This document shows positions 14,948 to 23,795 of a stretch of DNA of 42,527 nucleotides, piece after piece. Origin of the DNA: Bacteroidales bacterium (GTDB taxonomy: Bacteria; Bacteroidota; Bacteroidia; Bacteroidales; F082); contig WFNG01000062.1 in the NCBI GenBank assembly GCA_015488735.1, positions 1 to 42,527 of the forward strand, given 5' to 3'. Position 1 is the first letter of the stretch. Every line of letters begins with the position of its first letter. A program made the position numbers and the translations under genes. The notes under the pieces are model-generated. The model did no database searches and was not told the origin of the DNA. It saw nothing but the letters and a program-made list of their open reading frames with translations.

Positions 14948-15427
14948 TTATTTTGCTTTAAATGTCCAGGTAAAATGAAATTCAGAAACCTGATTTCCCT
15001 GCGCATCAATGCCGATAGAGGTAATGGTAACTGTCCGGCCTTCCCCCGTTTTCAAGGTTTCTTTCACTGCCTGGCTGATGGCTTCCCCATCGTTACAGGT
15101 AAATACCACCTTACTTTGTGCTTTTTTGGTAAATTTTGCCTGGGTATCAAAAACCAACATGGATACCGGCCGTGATGCTGCTTTAACTTCGGCAATAGCC
15201 ATTGCTCCTGAAGAAAGTTCCGCAGCCATGGACTGCACGGCAAAATACAATGACCGGAAAGGATTCTTTGTCAGGTAATTGTATGGCACAGAAACGCTGG
15301 CATGTTTTTCGTCAAGTTCTACAATACGAAGACCATTCAACAGTCCCATGGGCATGTGCCTGATAAAAAACATCTTTAGCCGAAAGGGATTATTGGCCAG
15401 TTTCCTGAAATCTGTGGTTTTTGCCAT
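14948..15427 (-). CDS. DUF4442/PaaI-like hotdog thioesterase
   Basis: The 159-residue protein fits the single-domain hotdog fold: a short N-terminal helix, HASVSVPYNYLTKNPFRSLYFAVQSMAAELSSGAMA as the central helix region, and beta strands to the end. The NPF-RSLYFAVQ stretch is typical of DUF4442 proteins. Acyl-CoA hydrolysis is the likely activity by family and by its place between acyl-CoA dehydrogenase and acyl-CoA ligases; substrate is unknown. It may release fatty acids or free CoA when intermediates accumulate. A strong hairpin precedes it (15447-15480). Confidence 0.82.
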   Translation of the reverse strand: MAKTTDFRKLANNPFRLKMFFIRHMPMGLLNGLRIVELDEKHASVSVPYNYLTKNPFRSLYFAVQSMAAELSSGAMAIAEVKAASRPVSMLVFDTQAKFTKKAQSKVVFTCNDGEAISQAVKETLKTGEGRTVTITSIGIDAQGNQVSEFHFTWTFKAK

Positions 15428-15446
15428 AATTTTTCTAACTTTTTAA

Positions 15447-15480
15447 AAATGGGGGACAGACTGCAACAATCTGTCCCCAA
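15447..15480 (-). terminator. Hairpin between fadE and the thioesterase gene
   Basis: The minus strand reads TTGGGGACAGA-TTGTTGCAG-TCTGTCCCC followed by CATTTTTAAAAAG. The 9-bp GC-rich stem with a T-rich tail looks like a partial intrinsic terminator. Since downstream genes continue on the same strand, it may act as an attenuator or mRNA-end protector. Confidence 0.6.
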
Positions 15481-15492
15481 AATAATAGTTAA

Positions 15493-17277
15493 CTAAAAAT
15501 TATATTTATTAGCATCAATCAGTTGAGCTGCTATTTTTCTGCGGGCTTCTTTTACGTTCACAGGATTAACTTTGGTAAAGCGTTTCATTCCCATGAGCAT
15601 GCCTGCCTGTTCGTCACCTTCGGCAAAAGAGTTAACGGCATCAACACCGATTTTATTCATTTTTGCAGCCGTGTCATACAAGAATACATCGAGAATATCT
15701 TTGTAAATCTCCAGCTTTTTCTCATCGTACATGCCGGCCAGTTTTTCCACGCGCAACAGTGTCGATTCAGCAGCATAAGTGTGCATGAGCATGTCGGCAA
15801 TGTTTAACATAATCTCCTGCTCATTTTGAAATGTTGTGGTATATTTCTGCAAAGCAGCGCCGGCAACCATAAGGATAGCCTTTTTGAAATTCAAAATGGT
15901 TTTATGTTTGGCTTCGAAATAATCCATAGAAGTACTTCCGAAATCGGGAATTCCCATCAATTCTTTGGCGACGGCTTTTGCAGGATTCAATAAATCTATT
16001 TCCCCTTTCATCCCTCTTTTCAACAATTCGCCAACAGCTACCATACGGTTGATTTCGTTGGTACCTTCGAAAATACGGTTGATTCTGGAGTCGCGGTAAG
16101 CACGTTCCACAACGGTTTCAGCCGAATAGCCCATACCACCAAATATCTGAACGCCTTCATCTACCACAAAATCGAGTGCTTCAGAGCCAAACACTTTGGC
16201 AATAGAAGCCTCAATTGCAAACTGGCGAATACCTTCAATACCGGCACGACCTTTGTCCATACCTTCTGCAATTAAAGATTCGATGGCATCGTCAATATTT
16301 TGGCTGGCACGATAGGTGAGTGATTCGGTGGCAAAGGTACGGATGACCATTTCGGCTAATTTGGTTTTGATGGCACCAAAGTTGGCAATGGCCATCCCAA
16401 ATTGTTTTCTTTCAGTGGCATACTGTACACTGGCATCGATGGTAGCTTTTGAAGCTCCTGTTGTGGCTGCAGCCAGTTTAATACGACCGAGGTTTAGTAT
16501 ATACAAAGCAATTTTAAATCCTCCATTACGATCACCGAGAAGGTTTTCTACCGGAATTTCGGCATTATCAAAGAAAATCTGGATAGTGGAAGAGCCACGG
16601 ATTCCCATTTTGTCTTCTTCAGCACCGAAAGTAAACCCGGGAGTATTGCGTTCTACGATAAAAGCGCTCAGGTTTTTGTCGTCTTCAATTTTTGCATAAA
16701 CGATGAATAAGTCGGCAACACCACCATTGGTAATCCACATTTTACTACCATTCAGGATATAGTGTTTTCCATCTTTACTCAATGTGGCTTTTGTTTTGCC
16801 ATTGTTTGGATCGGAGCCGGCATCTGGTTCTGTAAGGGCATAAGCGCCTATGTATTCGCCCGAAGCCAGTTTGGGAAGGTATTTCTTTTTTTGTTCTTCA
16901 TTTCCGAAATAAAGGATAGGAAGTGTTCCAATTCCTGTATGGGCTGAATAGGCAACAGCAAAACTGTATCCTTTTCCCATTTCTTCTACGGTAAGCATGG
17001 AGGTAACAAAGTTCTGGCCGAAACCTTCGTATTCTTCCGGTACGGATATTCCCAGCAATCCCAGTTCCCCGGCATCCTTCATTAATTTTATAAGTAACTC
17101 GTTGTCATGATGTTCCAGTTTATCAATATTTGGAATAGCCTGCGTTTCTGTAAAATCGCGGCAGGTTTGGGCCATCATTTGCTGTTCTTCATTAAACTCT
17201 TCCGGAATAAAAATATCGGCGGCTTTTGTTTCCCTGATAAGAAATTCGCCTCCTTTTATTGCTTTATTGTCTGACAT
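15493..17277 (-). CDS. fadE: Acyl-CoA dehydrogenase, FadE (B. subtilis) type
   Basis: The 594-residue FAD enzyme makes the trans-2 double bond in the first beta-oxidation step. YALTEPDAGSDPN and MWITNGGVADLFIVYAK bind FAD and substrate; the catalytic Glu is in NRIFEGTNEINRM. About 170 residues extend beyond the standard 380-residue core, as in VLCAD-like enzymes. From MSDNK the length equals that of Bacillus FadE, which supports starting at 17277 rather than 17340. It follows fadA after a hairpin. The electron-transfer flavoprotein it needs is not in the window. Confidence 0.94.
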   Translation of the reverse strand: MSDNKAIKGGEFLIRETKAADIFIPEEFNEEQQMMAQTCRDFTETQAIPNIDKLEHHDNELLIKLMKDAGELGLLGISVPEEYEGFGQNFVTSMLTVEEMGKGYSFAVAYSAHTGIGTLPILYFGNEEQKKKYLPKLASGEYIGAYALTEPDAGSDPNNGKTKATLSKDGKHYILNGSKMWITNGGVADLFIVYAKIEDDKNLSAFIVERNTPGFTFGAEEDKMGIRGSSTIQIFFDNAEIPVENLLGDRNGGFKIALYILNLGRIKLAAATTGASKATIDASVQYATERKQFGMAIANFGAIKTKLAEMVIRTFATESLTYRASQNIDDAIESLIAEGMDKGRAGIEGIRQFAIEASIAKVFGSEALDFVVDEGVQIFGGMGYSAETVVERAYRDSRINRIFEGTNEINRMVAVGELLKRGMKGEIDLLNPAKAVAKELMGIPDFGSTSMDYFEAKHKTILNFKKAILMVAGAALQKYTTTFQNEQEIMLNIADMLMHTYAAESTLLRVEKLAGMYDEKKLEIYKDILDVFLYDTAAKMNKIGVDAVNSFAEGDEQAGMLMGMKRFTKVNPVNVKEARRKIAAQLIDANKYNF

Positions 17278-17310
17278 AATTTTATAATTTGATAGATGAA
17301 TAATTCGGTT

Positions 17311-17354
17311 TAAAAAAATGCACAGTGACACATGGGCCACTGTGCATAAAAAAT
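17311..17354 (-). terminator. Terminator-like hairpin between fadA and fadE
   Basis: ATGCACAGTG (17318-17327) pairs perfectly with CACTGTGCAT (17338-17347). On the minus strand the stem is followed by TTTTTTT. It has the form of a good intrinsic terminator and, with A-rich DNA on both sides, could work in both directions. It sits inside the fad gene series, so fadE and later genes may be read at lower level. Confidence 0.75.
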
Positions 17355-18527
17355 TTATAACATTTCATAAATACCGGCTGCTCCCTGGCCTGTACCGATA
17401 CACATGGTTACCATACCGTATTTTTTATTACGGCGTTTCAGCTCATTCAACATTTGAACTGTCAGTTTTGCTCCTGTACATCCCAATGGGTGTCCCAAAG
17501 CGATAGCACCACCGTTTACATTAAGAATATCAGTGTTGATACCGAGTTCTTTCACAACTACCATCGATTGTGTTGCAAAAGCTTCATTGAGTTCAATCAA
17601 ATCTATGTCGTCCAGTTTCATTCCGGAGTGTTTCAGTACTTTCGGAATGGCTTTCATTGGGCCGACTCCCATTTTGTACGGTTCTACACCGGATACCTGA
17701 TAGTCCACCAGACGGGCAATAGGTTTCAGGTTATAACGTTTCAAGGCTTTCTCGGATACCACAAGAACAAAAGCGGCTCCATCAGACATCTGAGAAGAGT
17801 TACCTGCAGTAGAAACGCCATCAGGAGCAAAGGCAGGTCTCAATTTCGACAATGTTTCAACGGTTGTCCCTCTTCTGGGACCTTCATCTGTATCAAAGAT
17901 TTTATCACGGGTTTTCATTACCCCGTTTTCATAATAATTTTCTTTGACAGTGAAAGGTACAATTTGGTCTTTAAAATAGCCTTTATCAATGGCATTCAAT
18001 GCTTTTGCATAAGAATTAGCTGCAAATTCATCCAAATCAGCACGTTTCAAATTGTATTCGCGGGCTACCATTTCGGAGGTTAATCCCATACTCAGCCACC
18101 AGTTTGGATTGGTTTTGGAATAGTCGGGGTTAGGAACCATACGCCAGCCCCCCATGTTGATCATCGACATGGTTTCTGCGCCACCGGCAAGAATCACATC
18201 GGCAATCCCGGCACTAATTTTTGCAGAAGCAATGGCAATAGATTCGATTCCGGATGAGCAGAAACGATTAACGGTAGAACCGGGAACATCGACGGTGTCC
18301 AATGCCATGAGCGAAAGTAAACGCCCCATATTCATACCTGTTTCTGCTTCAGGAAAAGCATTTCCGACGACCACGTCGTCAATTTCTGATTTTTCAATTT
18401 GTGGAAAGTCATTCAACAAATGTCTGATGACCGTTACAGCAATGTCATCGGGACGCGTAAAACGCAGTGTGCCCCGCGGGGCTTTGCCAATTGCCGAACG
18501 ATATCCACCTACTATATATGCATTCAT
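17355..18527 (-). CDS. fadA: Acetyl-CoA acyltransferase (3-ketoacyl-CoA thiolase)
   Basis: The 390-residue thiolase cleaves 3-ketoacyl-CoA with CoA in the last beta-oxidation step. Nucleophile Cys90 is in NRFCSSGIES, the active-site His is in GGAIALGHPLGCTGAK, and the second Cys is in MCIGTGQGAAG. Length and motif order are complete. Starting 35 bases after fadN, it forms the fadNA pair known from Firmicutes (FadA, about 391 residues). Confidence 0.94.
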   Translation of the reverse strand: MNAYIVGGYRSAIGKAPRGTLRFTRPDDIAVTVIRHLLNDFPQIEKSEIDDVVVGNAFPEAETGMNMGRLLSLMALDTVDVPGSTVNRFCSSGIESIAIASAKISAGIADVILAGGAETMSMINMGGWRMVPNPDYSKTNPNWWLSMGLTSEMVAREYNLKRADLDEFAANSYAKALNAIDKGYFKDQIVPFTVKENYYENGVMKTRDKIFDTDEGPRRGTTVETLSKLRPAFAPDGVSTAGNSSQMSDGAAFVLVVSEKALKRYNLKPIARLVDYQVSGVEPYKMGVGPMKAIPKVLKHSGMKLDDIDLIELNEAFATQSMVVVKELGINTDILNVNGGAIALGHPLGCTGAKLTVQMLNELKRRNKKYGMVTMCIGTGQGAAGIYEML

Positions 18528-18562
18528 GATTTTATATTTTTCTGATTAAAAAATGATTTATT

Positions 18563-20965
18563 TTAGTTTCTGAGGATTTTACCTTTGGTAATCAGGCTAT
18601 TGATACGTTCCAACGTTTTGCGCTGCATACAAAGCTCCATAAAGGCTTTTCGTTCCAGGTCGAGCAAATACTGTTCGGAAACTTGTGTAAGTGGTTGCGA
18701 TATTTCGCCACCTGCTATAACATGCCCTAATTTTTCAGCGATTAGGCCATCGTGTTCTGACATATAATGCCCTGTTTTAAAACCGTCAACACCAACGTTA
18801 ACCATTCCAAGGGCTTCTTTACCCAGCACTTTAATGTTGTTTCTTGGAGCCGGTTGTGAATATCCTTTGTCGGCCATTTCAATAGCAACCTTTTTGGCGT
18901 AAGCCAACTGATGTGCGCGGCTGACAATAATTTCGTCAATACCAGGGCGAAGATAACCCAGGTCAAAAGCTTCGTAACCTGAAGTAGAGACTTTAGCCTG
19001 TCCGATGCTCAGGTAACGGTTCAGGAACTGGTTTGTACGGATATCCCCCGGGTGAAGTTCATCACCAAGACGAAGGGCAAATTCTTTGGTACCGCCGCCA
19101 CCAGGAATCAATCCAACACCAAATTCAACTAATCCCATATATGTTTCAGCATGAGCAATCACTTTGTCGCTGTGCATACATACTTCACAGCCACCACCCA
19201 GGGCCATTCCGTGAGGAGCAGCAACTACCGGGATGGAAGAATAACGCAAACGCATGGTGGTTTTCTGGAACCACTGAACGGCCATGTTCAAATCTTCCCA
19301 TTCCTGTTCAATGGCCAACATGTAAATCATGCCTACGTTGGCACCGGCAGAGAAGTTGTCGCCTTCGTTTGAAATAACCAGTGCTTTGTAATCGGCTTCA
19401 GCCATGTCAACAGCCTTGTTCAGACCTTCCAGTGTTCCCTGACCAATAGTATTCATTTTAGAGTGGAATTCGACGTTCAGAACGCCATCGCCAAGGTCGA
19501 AAATGCTGACATCGTTGTTTTCCCAAACTACGTTGGTATCGCGAAGTAAAGCCAGTGAAAGTTTGTTTTCCTGACCGGGAACTTCTTTGTAGGCTTTTGT
19601 TTTTAAATCATAATAATATTTTCGTCCTTCTTTAACGGTAAAGAAAGAAGGGCATCCGGCATCGAGCATATCGTAAACCCATTGTGCAGGTTTGTTACCG
19701 GCTTCTTCCATGGCTTTAACCGTTTCGGCAACGCCAAGAGAATCCCAGGTTTCAAAAGGCCCGATTTTCCAACCAAATCCGGCATTCATGGCATCGTCTG
19801 CCTTGTAGATGTCTTCGGTTATTTCCGGGATACGGTTAGAGGTAAACTGGAACAGGCTATAGAAAGAAGCACGGTAGAAATCGCCGGCTTTACCTTTGTC
19901 TGCCAATAAAACGGGAAAACGTTTGTGCAAATCATCAATCCCCTTTGTTTTTTCCAAAACAGAAAATTTCGGACGGGGATCTTCTTTATATTCCAGTGTT
20001 TCAAAGTCGAGTGTAAGGAATTTTTTCTTTCCGTCTTCAACTACCTTTTTAAAGAATCCTTGTTTTGTTTTCGATCCCAGCCATTTGTTATCCAGCATTT
20101 TTTGCAGATAATCAGGAATTTTAAAAGCTTCGTTGGATTCGTCATGGGTAGATTCGCGGATATAATCTGCTACATGTACCAGCGTGTCAAGGCCTACTAC
20201 ATCGGCAGTTCTGAATGTCGCAGACTTGGCACGGCCAATCACCGGACCTGTAAGTTTGTCAATTTCAGGAATGGTAAGTCCATATTCTTTCACTTTGTTG
20301 AAAAGCTCCATGATGGAGAAAGTCCCAATACGGTTTGCGATAAAGGCAGGCGTGTCTTTGGCGAGGACAGCTGTTTTGCCAAGATAGCGTCCTGCATAAT
20401 CCTCCAGAAAAGCAAGCACTTCCGGATCGGTGTATTTGGAAGGGGTAATCTCAAAAAGCTGTAGATAACGTGGAGGATTGAAGAAGTGAGTCCCGCAAAA
20501 ATGTTTCTGGAAGTCTTCACTTTTTCCTTCGGCCATATCGTTAATGGAGATACCTGAGGTATTGGATGTTACAAGTGTGCCGGGTTTCCTCAACTTGTCC
20601 ACTTTTTCAAATACCTGTTGTTTGATATCCAACCGCTCAATAACCACTTCGATTACCCAGTCACAATCTTTGATTTTGGGTAAATCATCGTCAAAGTTAC
20701 CGGTGGTAATACGTTTAGCAAACGACTTTTTGTAAATGGGCGAGGGTTTGGATTTCAGGGCAGCATTCAATGAATTGTTAACAATCCTGTTTCTGACTGC
20801 CTTACTTTCCAGTGTCAGCCCTTTTGCTTTTTCAGCATCTGTCAGTTCACGTGGCACAATATCGATGAGCAAAACCTCAAGACCGATATTGGCAAAATGA
20901 CAAGCAATGCCGGAGCCCATGACACCGGATCCCAACACTGCAACTTTTTTGATTCTACGTACCAT
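18563..20965 (-). CDS. fadN: 3-hydroxyacyl-CoA dehydrogenase / enoyl-CoA hydratase, FadN type
   Basis: The 800-residue bifunctional enzyme carries the dehydrogenase first: Rossmann VAVLGSGVMGSGIACHF near residue 8, the catalytic His in FCGTHFFNPPRY and a C-terminal dehydrogenase domain near 200-400. The enoyl-CoA hydratase domain follows at about 480-700 (FSAGANVGM oxyanion hole, GMALGGGCEV, MGLVEFGVGLIPGGGG). This order is opposite to E. coli FadB and matches Bacillus FadN (about 789 residues). It hydrates and then oxidises enoyl-CoA. It lies 24 bases after the MarR gene, so both share the regulated promoter. Confidence 0.94.
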   Translation of the reverse strand: MVRRIKKVAVLGSGVMGSGIACHFANIGLEVLLIDIVPRELTDAEKAKGLTLESKAVRNRIVNNSLNAALKSKPSPIYKKSFAKRITTGNFDDDLPKIKDCDWVIEVVIERLDIKQQVFEKVDKLRKPGTLVTSNTSGISINDMAEGKSEDFQKHFCGTHFFNPPRYLQLFEITPSKYTDPEVLAFLEDYAGRYLGKTAVLAKDTPAFIANRIGTFSIMELFNKVKEYGLTIPEIDKLTGPVIGRAKSATFRTADVVGLDTLVHVADYIRESTHDESNEAFKIPDYLQKMLDNKWLGSKTKQGFFKKVVEDGKKKFLTLDFETLEYKEDPRPKFSVLEKTKGIDDLHKRFPVLLADKGKAGDFYRASFYSLFQFTSNRIPEITEDIYKADDAMNAGFGWKIGPFETWDSLGVAETVKAMEEAGNKPAQWVYDMLDAGCPSFFTVKEGRKYYYDLKTKAYKEVPGQENKLSLALLRDTNVVWENNDVSIFDLGDGVLNVEFHSKMNTIGQGTLEGLNKAVDMAEADYKALVISNEGDNFSAGANVGMIYMLAIEQEWEDLNMAVQWFQKTTMRLRYSSIPVVAAPHGMALGGGCEVCMHSDKVIAHAETYMGLVEFGVGLIPGGGGTKEFALRLGDELHPGDIRTNQFLNRYLSIGQAKVSTSGYEAFDLGYLRPGIDEIIVSRAHQLAYAKKVAIEMADKGYSQPAPRNNIKVLGKEALGMVNVGVDGFKTGHYMSEHDGLIAEKLGHVIAGGEISQPLTQVSEQYLLDLERKAFMELCMQRKTLERINSLITKGKILRN

Positions 20966-20989
20966 AATATTTAGATTAGGTTTATTAAT

Positions 20990-21478
20990 TTAATGAACAA
21001 CATGCTCACTGTTAATTTGTTTTTCAGTTTTCTGCTTTGGTTTTGGTGCTTCTCCCAGTTCAGTGTTTACCTGTTCTTTAATAATGTCAAACACCTTTAA
21101 AAAAATGGCCATCTCTTTTTCATCAACCTTACTAAGAAGTCTTTCGTTGAAATCAAGTACCGATTTTTTAGCAATTTTTCTTCTTTCTACTCCTTTTTTC
21201 GTCAGAAATATTTTAACAACACGTTTGTCTTCAGGAGAAGTTTTGCGATATATACAGCCATCTTTTTCCATTTTTTTCAATAAACGGGTAAGACTGGAAT
21301 TTTTCATTCCCAACTGCTGTGCAAGCCGTGTGGAAGGCGTGCCCTGCCGTTCTACATAGGTCAGCAGATAACCTATTGTTTGGGTAATTCCATACTTGGC
21401 TGCTATGGAATTATACATTCTCGACAATGCAAGAGAAGTTGTTCTGATGTAAAACTCTATGGTTTCATTTAACTTCAT
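20990..21478 (-). CDS. MarR-family transcriptional regulator of the fad cluster
   Basis: The 162-residue protein has the MarR winged helix: SLALSRMYNSIAAKYGITQT, then recognition helix TRLAQQLGMKNSSLTRLLKKMEKDG and wing IYRKTSPEDKRVVKIFLTKKG. The tail is charged and low in complexity (PKPKQKTEKQ). MarR proteins bind palindromes as dimers and often release DNA on ligand binding. As first gene of the fad series it is probably autoregulated, with acyl-CoA or fatty acid as a plausible effector. The two GCATGC palindromes upstream of it are the obvious operator candidates. Confidence 0.92.
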   Translation of the reverse strand: MKLNETIEFYIRTTSLALSRMYNSIAAKYGITQTIGYLLTYVERQGTPSTRLAQQLGMKNSSLTRLLKKMEKDGCIYRKTSPEDKRVVKIFLTKKGVERRKIAKKSVLDFNERLLSKVDEKEMAIFLKVFDIIKEQVNTELGEAPKPKQKTEKQINSEHVVH

Positions 21479-21495
21479 CTCATTTTCTGTTTATT

Positions 21496-21505
21496 ACGCA
21501 TGCGT
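21496..21505. promoter_or_regulatory. ACGCATGCGT palindrome near the fad transcription start
   Basis: A perfect 10-bp palindrome covers the expected start site of the fad promoter. Its centre is 32 bp, about three helical turns, from the second GCATGC palindrome. A bound MarR dimer here would block transcription. Confidence 0.6.
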
Positions 21506-21506
21506 A

Positions 21507-21538
21507 CAAAAATAAACCAAAAATAGTTCGCATGCAAA
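21507..21538 (-). promoter_or_regulatory. Promoter of the marR-fad operon
   Basis: On the minus strand TTTG (21538-21535), a 20-base spacer and TATTTTTG (21514-21507) match the Bacteroidota -33/-7 consensus. The predicted start is close to 21500, leaving a leader of about 22 bases before the MarR ATG at 21478. A second TATTTTTG lies within the spacer, but lacks a well-placed upstream TTTG. Confidence 0.75.
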
Positions 21539-21541
21539 CTA
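21524..21541. promoter_or_regulatory. TAGTTnGCATGCnAACTA palindrome over the -33 box
   Basis: TAGTT-C-GCATGC-A-AACTA is an 18-bp palindrome, broken only at the two n positions. It overlaps the TTTG -33 element. Together with ACGCATGCGT it brackets the promoter, as expected for a MarR operator pair. Confidence 0.65.
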
Positions 21542-21685
21542 TTTTTTGAAAAATTAACATTTAGATTTATTCTAAACGGCTTTATTCAAACGTTTGCACA
21601 CGAAAACCTGCGTTTTATGGCGAAACCGGTTTTCTTTCGACTGTTTATAAATAACAATTGTTTTACTTTCAAACTTTTTACCGGG

Positions 21686-21717
21686 TTTGATAAGAGCTAC
21701 TTCTCTGCATATCTTTG
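21686..21717 (+). promoter_or_regulatory. Promoter of the O-methyltransferase gene
   Basis: TTTG (21686-21689), 20 bases and TATCTTTG (21710-21717) match the consensus fully. The start would be near 21724. Since the ORF-track Met at 21715 lies inside the -7 box, translation must begin at 21772. Confidence 0.75.
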
Positions 21718-21771
21718 CAAGCAGTTTGCCTGAACAGGTTATTATATATTAATAAGGTAAAAATATTTATT

Positions 21772-22413
21772 ATGAACATGATAGACGAAACTATTTCTGC
21801 ATACGCTGCAGAACATTCTTCTGATGAAGGGCCGATATTATACACGCTGAACCGTGAAACACATTTAAAGACATTTTATCCCAACATGCTTTCGGGAAAA
21901 ATACAGGGAAAGTTTTTGGAAATGATAGTATATATGCTAAAGCCCAAAAGAATTTTAGAGATTGGGACTTTTACGGGATATTCCGCACTTGCCATGGCCA
22001 AAGCATTGCCGGAAGATGGCATCCTTTATACCCTGGATAACAACGAAGAGATTGAAACTTTTGCCCGCCGTTTTTTTGAAAAAGTACCTTACGGGACAAA
22101 AATCCGTTTTGTCCTGGGCGATGCGCTGCAGACTATCCACACACTAAACGAAACTTTTGATTTCATTTTTATTGATGCGGATAAAATGCATTATCCCGAT
22201 TACTATGAGGTTTCTTTGAAAAAGCTGAGAAAAGGTGGCTTCATCATGGCCGACAATGTGTTATGGGGAGGAAAAGTGGTTGAGGAAAACAAACATCCCG
22301 ACAAGGAGACCCGTGGGATTATAGCATTTAACACACTGGTGAAAAACGACAAAAGGGTGGAACAGGTAATGCTTTCCATCAGGGATGGGCTGATGCTTAT
22401 TCGGAAATTATAG
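21772..22413 (+). CDS. Class I SAM-dependent O-methyltransferase (caffeoyl-CoA type)
   Basis: The 213-residue protein has the YrrM/CCoAOMT-type methyltransferase fold. SAM-binding motif I is RILEIGTFTGYSALAMA; the metal-binding Asp is in FIFIDADKMHYPDYY and in MADNVLWGGKV. These enzymes move a methyl group from SAM to catechol-like hydroxyls, but bacterial substrates are mostly unknown. Divergent from the marR-fad operon, it has its own promoter, 155 bases from the other, so the regulator could affect both. Start 21772 (MNMIDE) is set by that promoter. Confidence 0.9.
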   Translation: MNMIDETISAYAAEHSSDEGPILYTLNRETHLKTFYPNMLSGKIQGKFLEMIVYMLKPKRILEIGTFTGYSALAMAKALPEDGILYTLDNNEEIETFARRFFEKVPYGTKIRFVLGDALQTIHTLNETFDFIFIDADKMHYPDYYEVSLKKLRKGGFIMADNVLWGGKVVEENKHPDKETRGIIAFNTLVKNDKRVEQVMLSIRDGLMLIRKL

Positions 22414-22554
22414 TGGAAAAAGGGATTCCTGATTTGGCAAAACAATTACTGTTTTCAAATAGTTCCGGATATAGACAGTACACAGGATAATCCAAATCTT
22501 GTTTCATTTGCATCGGGATATGAAGCTAAAAAGTTTTTCTTACCGATTTATTTT

Positions 22555-22562
22555 TAAATTTG
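22555..22562 (+). promoter_or_regulatory. Promoter -7 element before the T9SS-type secreted protein
   Basis: TAAATTTG matches TAnnTTTG, 37 bases before the chosen start codon. A TTTT at 17-base spacing is the only candidate upstream box. Confidence 0.45.
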
Positions 22563-22599
22563 TCCTCTCATTAAATATTCGGGAAACGGAATGTATTTC

Positions 22600-23790
22600 A
22601 TGAAAAAAAAATCCTGGTTTTCTTTGTCGGCATTGTCAATATTGGTTGCCGGGCTGATGTTTTGGCCGTTCCAGTCTGCCTTGAGCCAGCTTCCCTGCAC
22701 CATCACTTCCAGCACAACATCGCCCGTGTGCTACGATGCCCCGTTTACTTTATCGGTACAGGCGCAAAACGGACTAAAATACAAATGGTCCACAGGAGAC
22801 ACAACGGCCTCAATAACAGTACGTCTGACTGCTCCTGCCAATTTTACGGTAACAGTTTCAGATCCTGCCCTGGGAACTGTTTGTACCAGCCAGCCGTTTC
22901 GCATGGATGTACGGCAAAAAATTAATATTAGTTTCAGGCAGCTGCAACTTACCTGTACCGATGCCAGCCAGGATATTGGAAATACAGCTCAGGTAAAAGC
23001 TACAGCATCCGGTGGCTATTCAGCCAAGGAATACAAATATTTTTGGGATGTAAAGCCCATCCAGATCTCTCCCGGAGATCCTTCGGTGGCAGTAGGGTTG
23101 AGTGCACATCAAAATTATTCTATCCGTGTTGTCGATCCCAATGGATGTGTTGCACAGGAAACTTTTTATACAAAGGCTTATCCCAATCCTGTAATAAAAA
23201 TCAAAACTTCCTCTGATACGGCTTACATCCAAAACCCACACATCACCTTCTCTTTCGAAAATCTCTCAAAGGATACTATTCAGATATCGAACAGTTATTG
23301 GGAATTTGATGGAGATCAGAATTCCTATTCCCAGACTCAGGTTATCCATACCTTTAACAAGGTGGGTACTTATAAGGCTTATCTCACAGTTTTCAATCAA
23401 CAGGGATGCGATACGTTATATACACATGTGGTGGATATTTTTCCGGTACAGTTGTTTATCCCTAATGTGTTTACACCCAATGGCGATGGTATCAACGATT
23501 ATTTCGTCATAAAAGCGAAAGATGCCTCCCAGACCGGGACAAAAAGCACACTTAAGTTTAATGGTGCTCAGCAAGATTATAAACCACTCAATACCTATTA
23601 CGAGAAAACACATTTGGTTATTTTTAACCGGCTCGGCCGAAAAGTTTTTGAATCGAATAATTATAAAAACAACTGGAATGGAGGCGGCTTGCCGGATGGA
23701 ACTTATTTTTATGTATTGAAATGTCAGGGATTTAAAGATAAAAATGTAGTCTATAAAGGTTCTGTTACTATCTTTGCAACGAAAAAATAA
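22600..23790 (+). CDS. Secreted PKD-domain protein with T9SS type B sorting domain
   Basis: The 396-residue protein opens with a signal peptide (MKKKSWFSLSALSILVAGLMFW...ALSQ), then Ig-like segments and a PKD-like domain with YWEFDGDQ and VIHTFNKVGTYKAYLTVFNQQGC. The C terminus carries the gliding motility-associated (CHU_C) domain: FIPNVFTPNGDGINDYF, then VIFNRLGRKVFES and WNGGGLPDGTYFYVL. That domain directs export by the type IX system and attachment at the cell surface. Binding target and function are unknown. The ORF extends three codons upstream to a Met at 22591; MKKK gives the standard signal start. The DUF1573 gene follows after five bases. Confidence 0.92.
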   Translation: MKKKSWFSLSALSILVAGLMFWPFQSALSQLPCTITSSTTSPVCYDAPFTLSVQAQNGLKYKWSTGDTTASITVRLTAPANFTVTVSDPALGTVCTSQPFRMDVRQKINISFRQLQLTCTDASQDIGNTAQVKATASGGYSAKEYKYFWDVKPIQISPGDPSVAVGLSAHQNYSIRVVDPNGCVAQETFYTKAYPNPVIKIKTSSDTAYIQNPHITFSFENLSKDTIQISNSYWEFDGDQNSYSQTQVIHTFNKVGTYKAYLTVFNQQGCDTLYTHVVDIFPVQLFIPNVFTPNGDGINDYFVIKAKDASQTGTKSTLKFNGAQQDYKPLNTYYEKTHLVIFNRLGRKVFESNNYKNNWNGGGLPDGTYFYVLKCQGFKDKNVVYKGSVTIFATKK

Positions 23791-23795
23791 TAACA

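Noticed and set aside
21715-21771. N-terminal 19-residue extension of the O-methyltransferase
   Set aside because: Its Met lies inside the -7 promoter element, so the message starts downstream of it.
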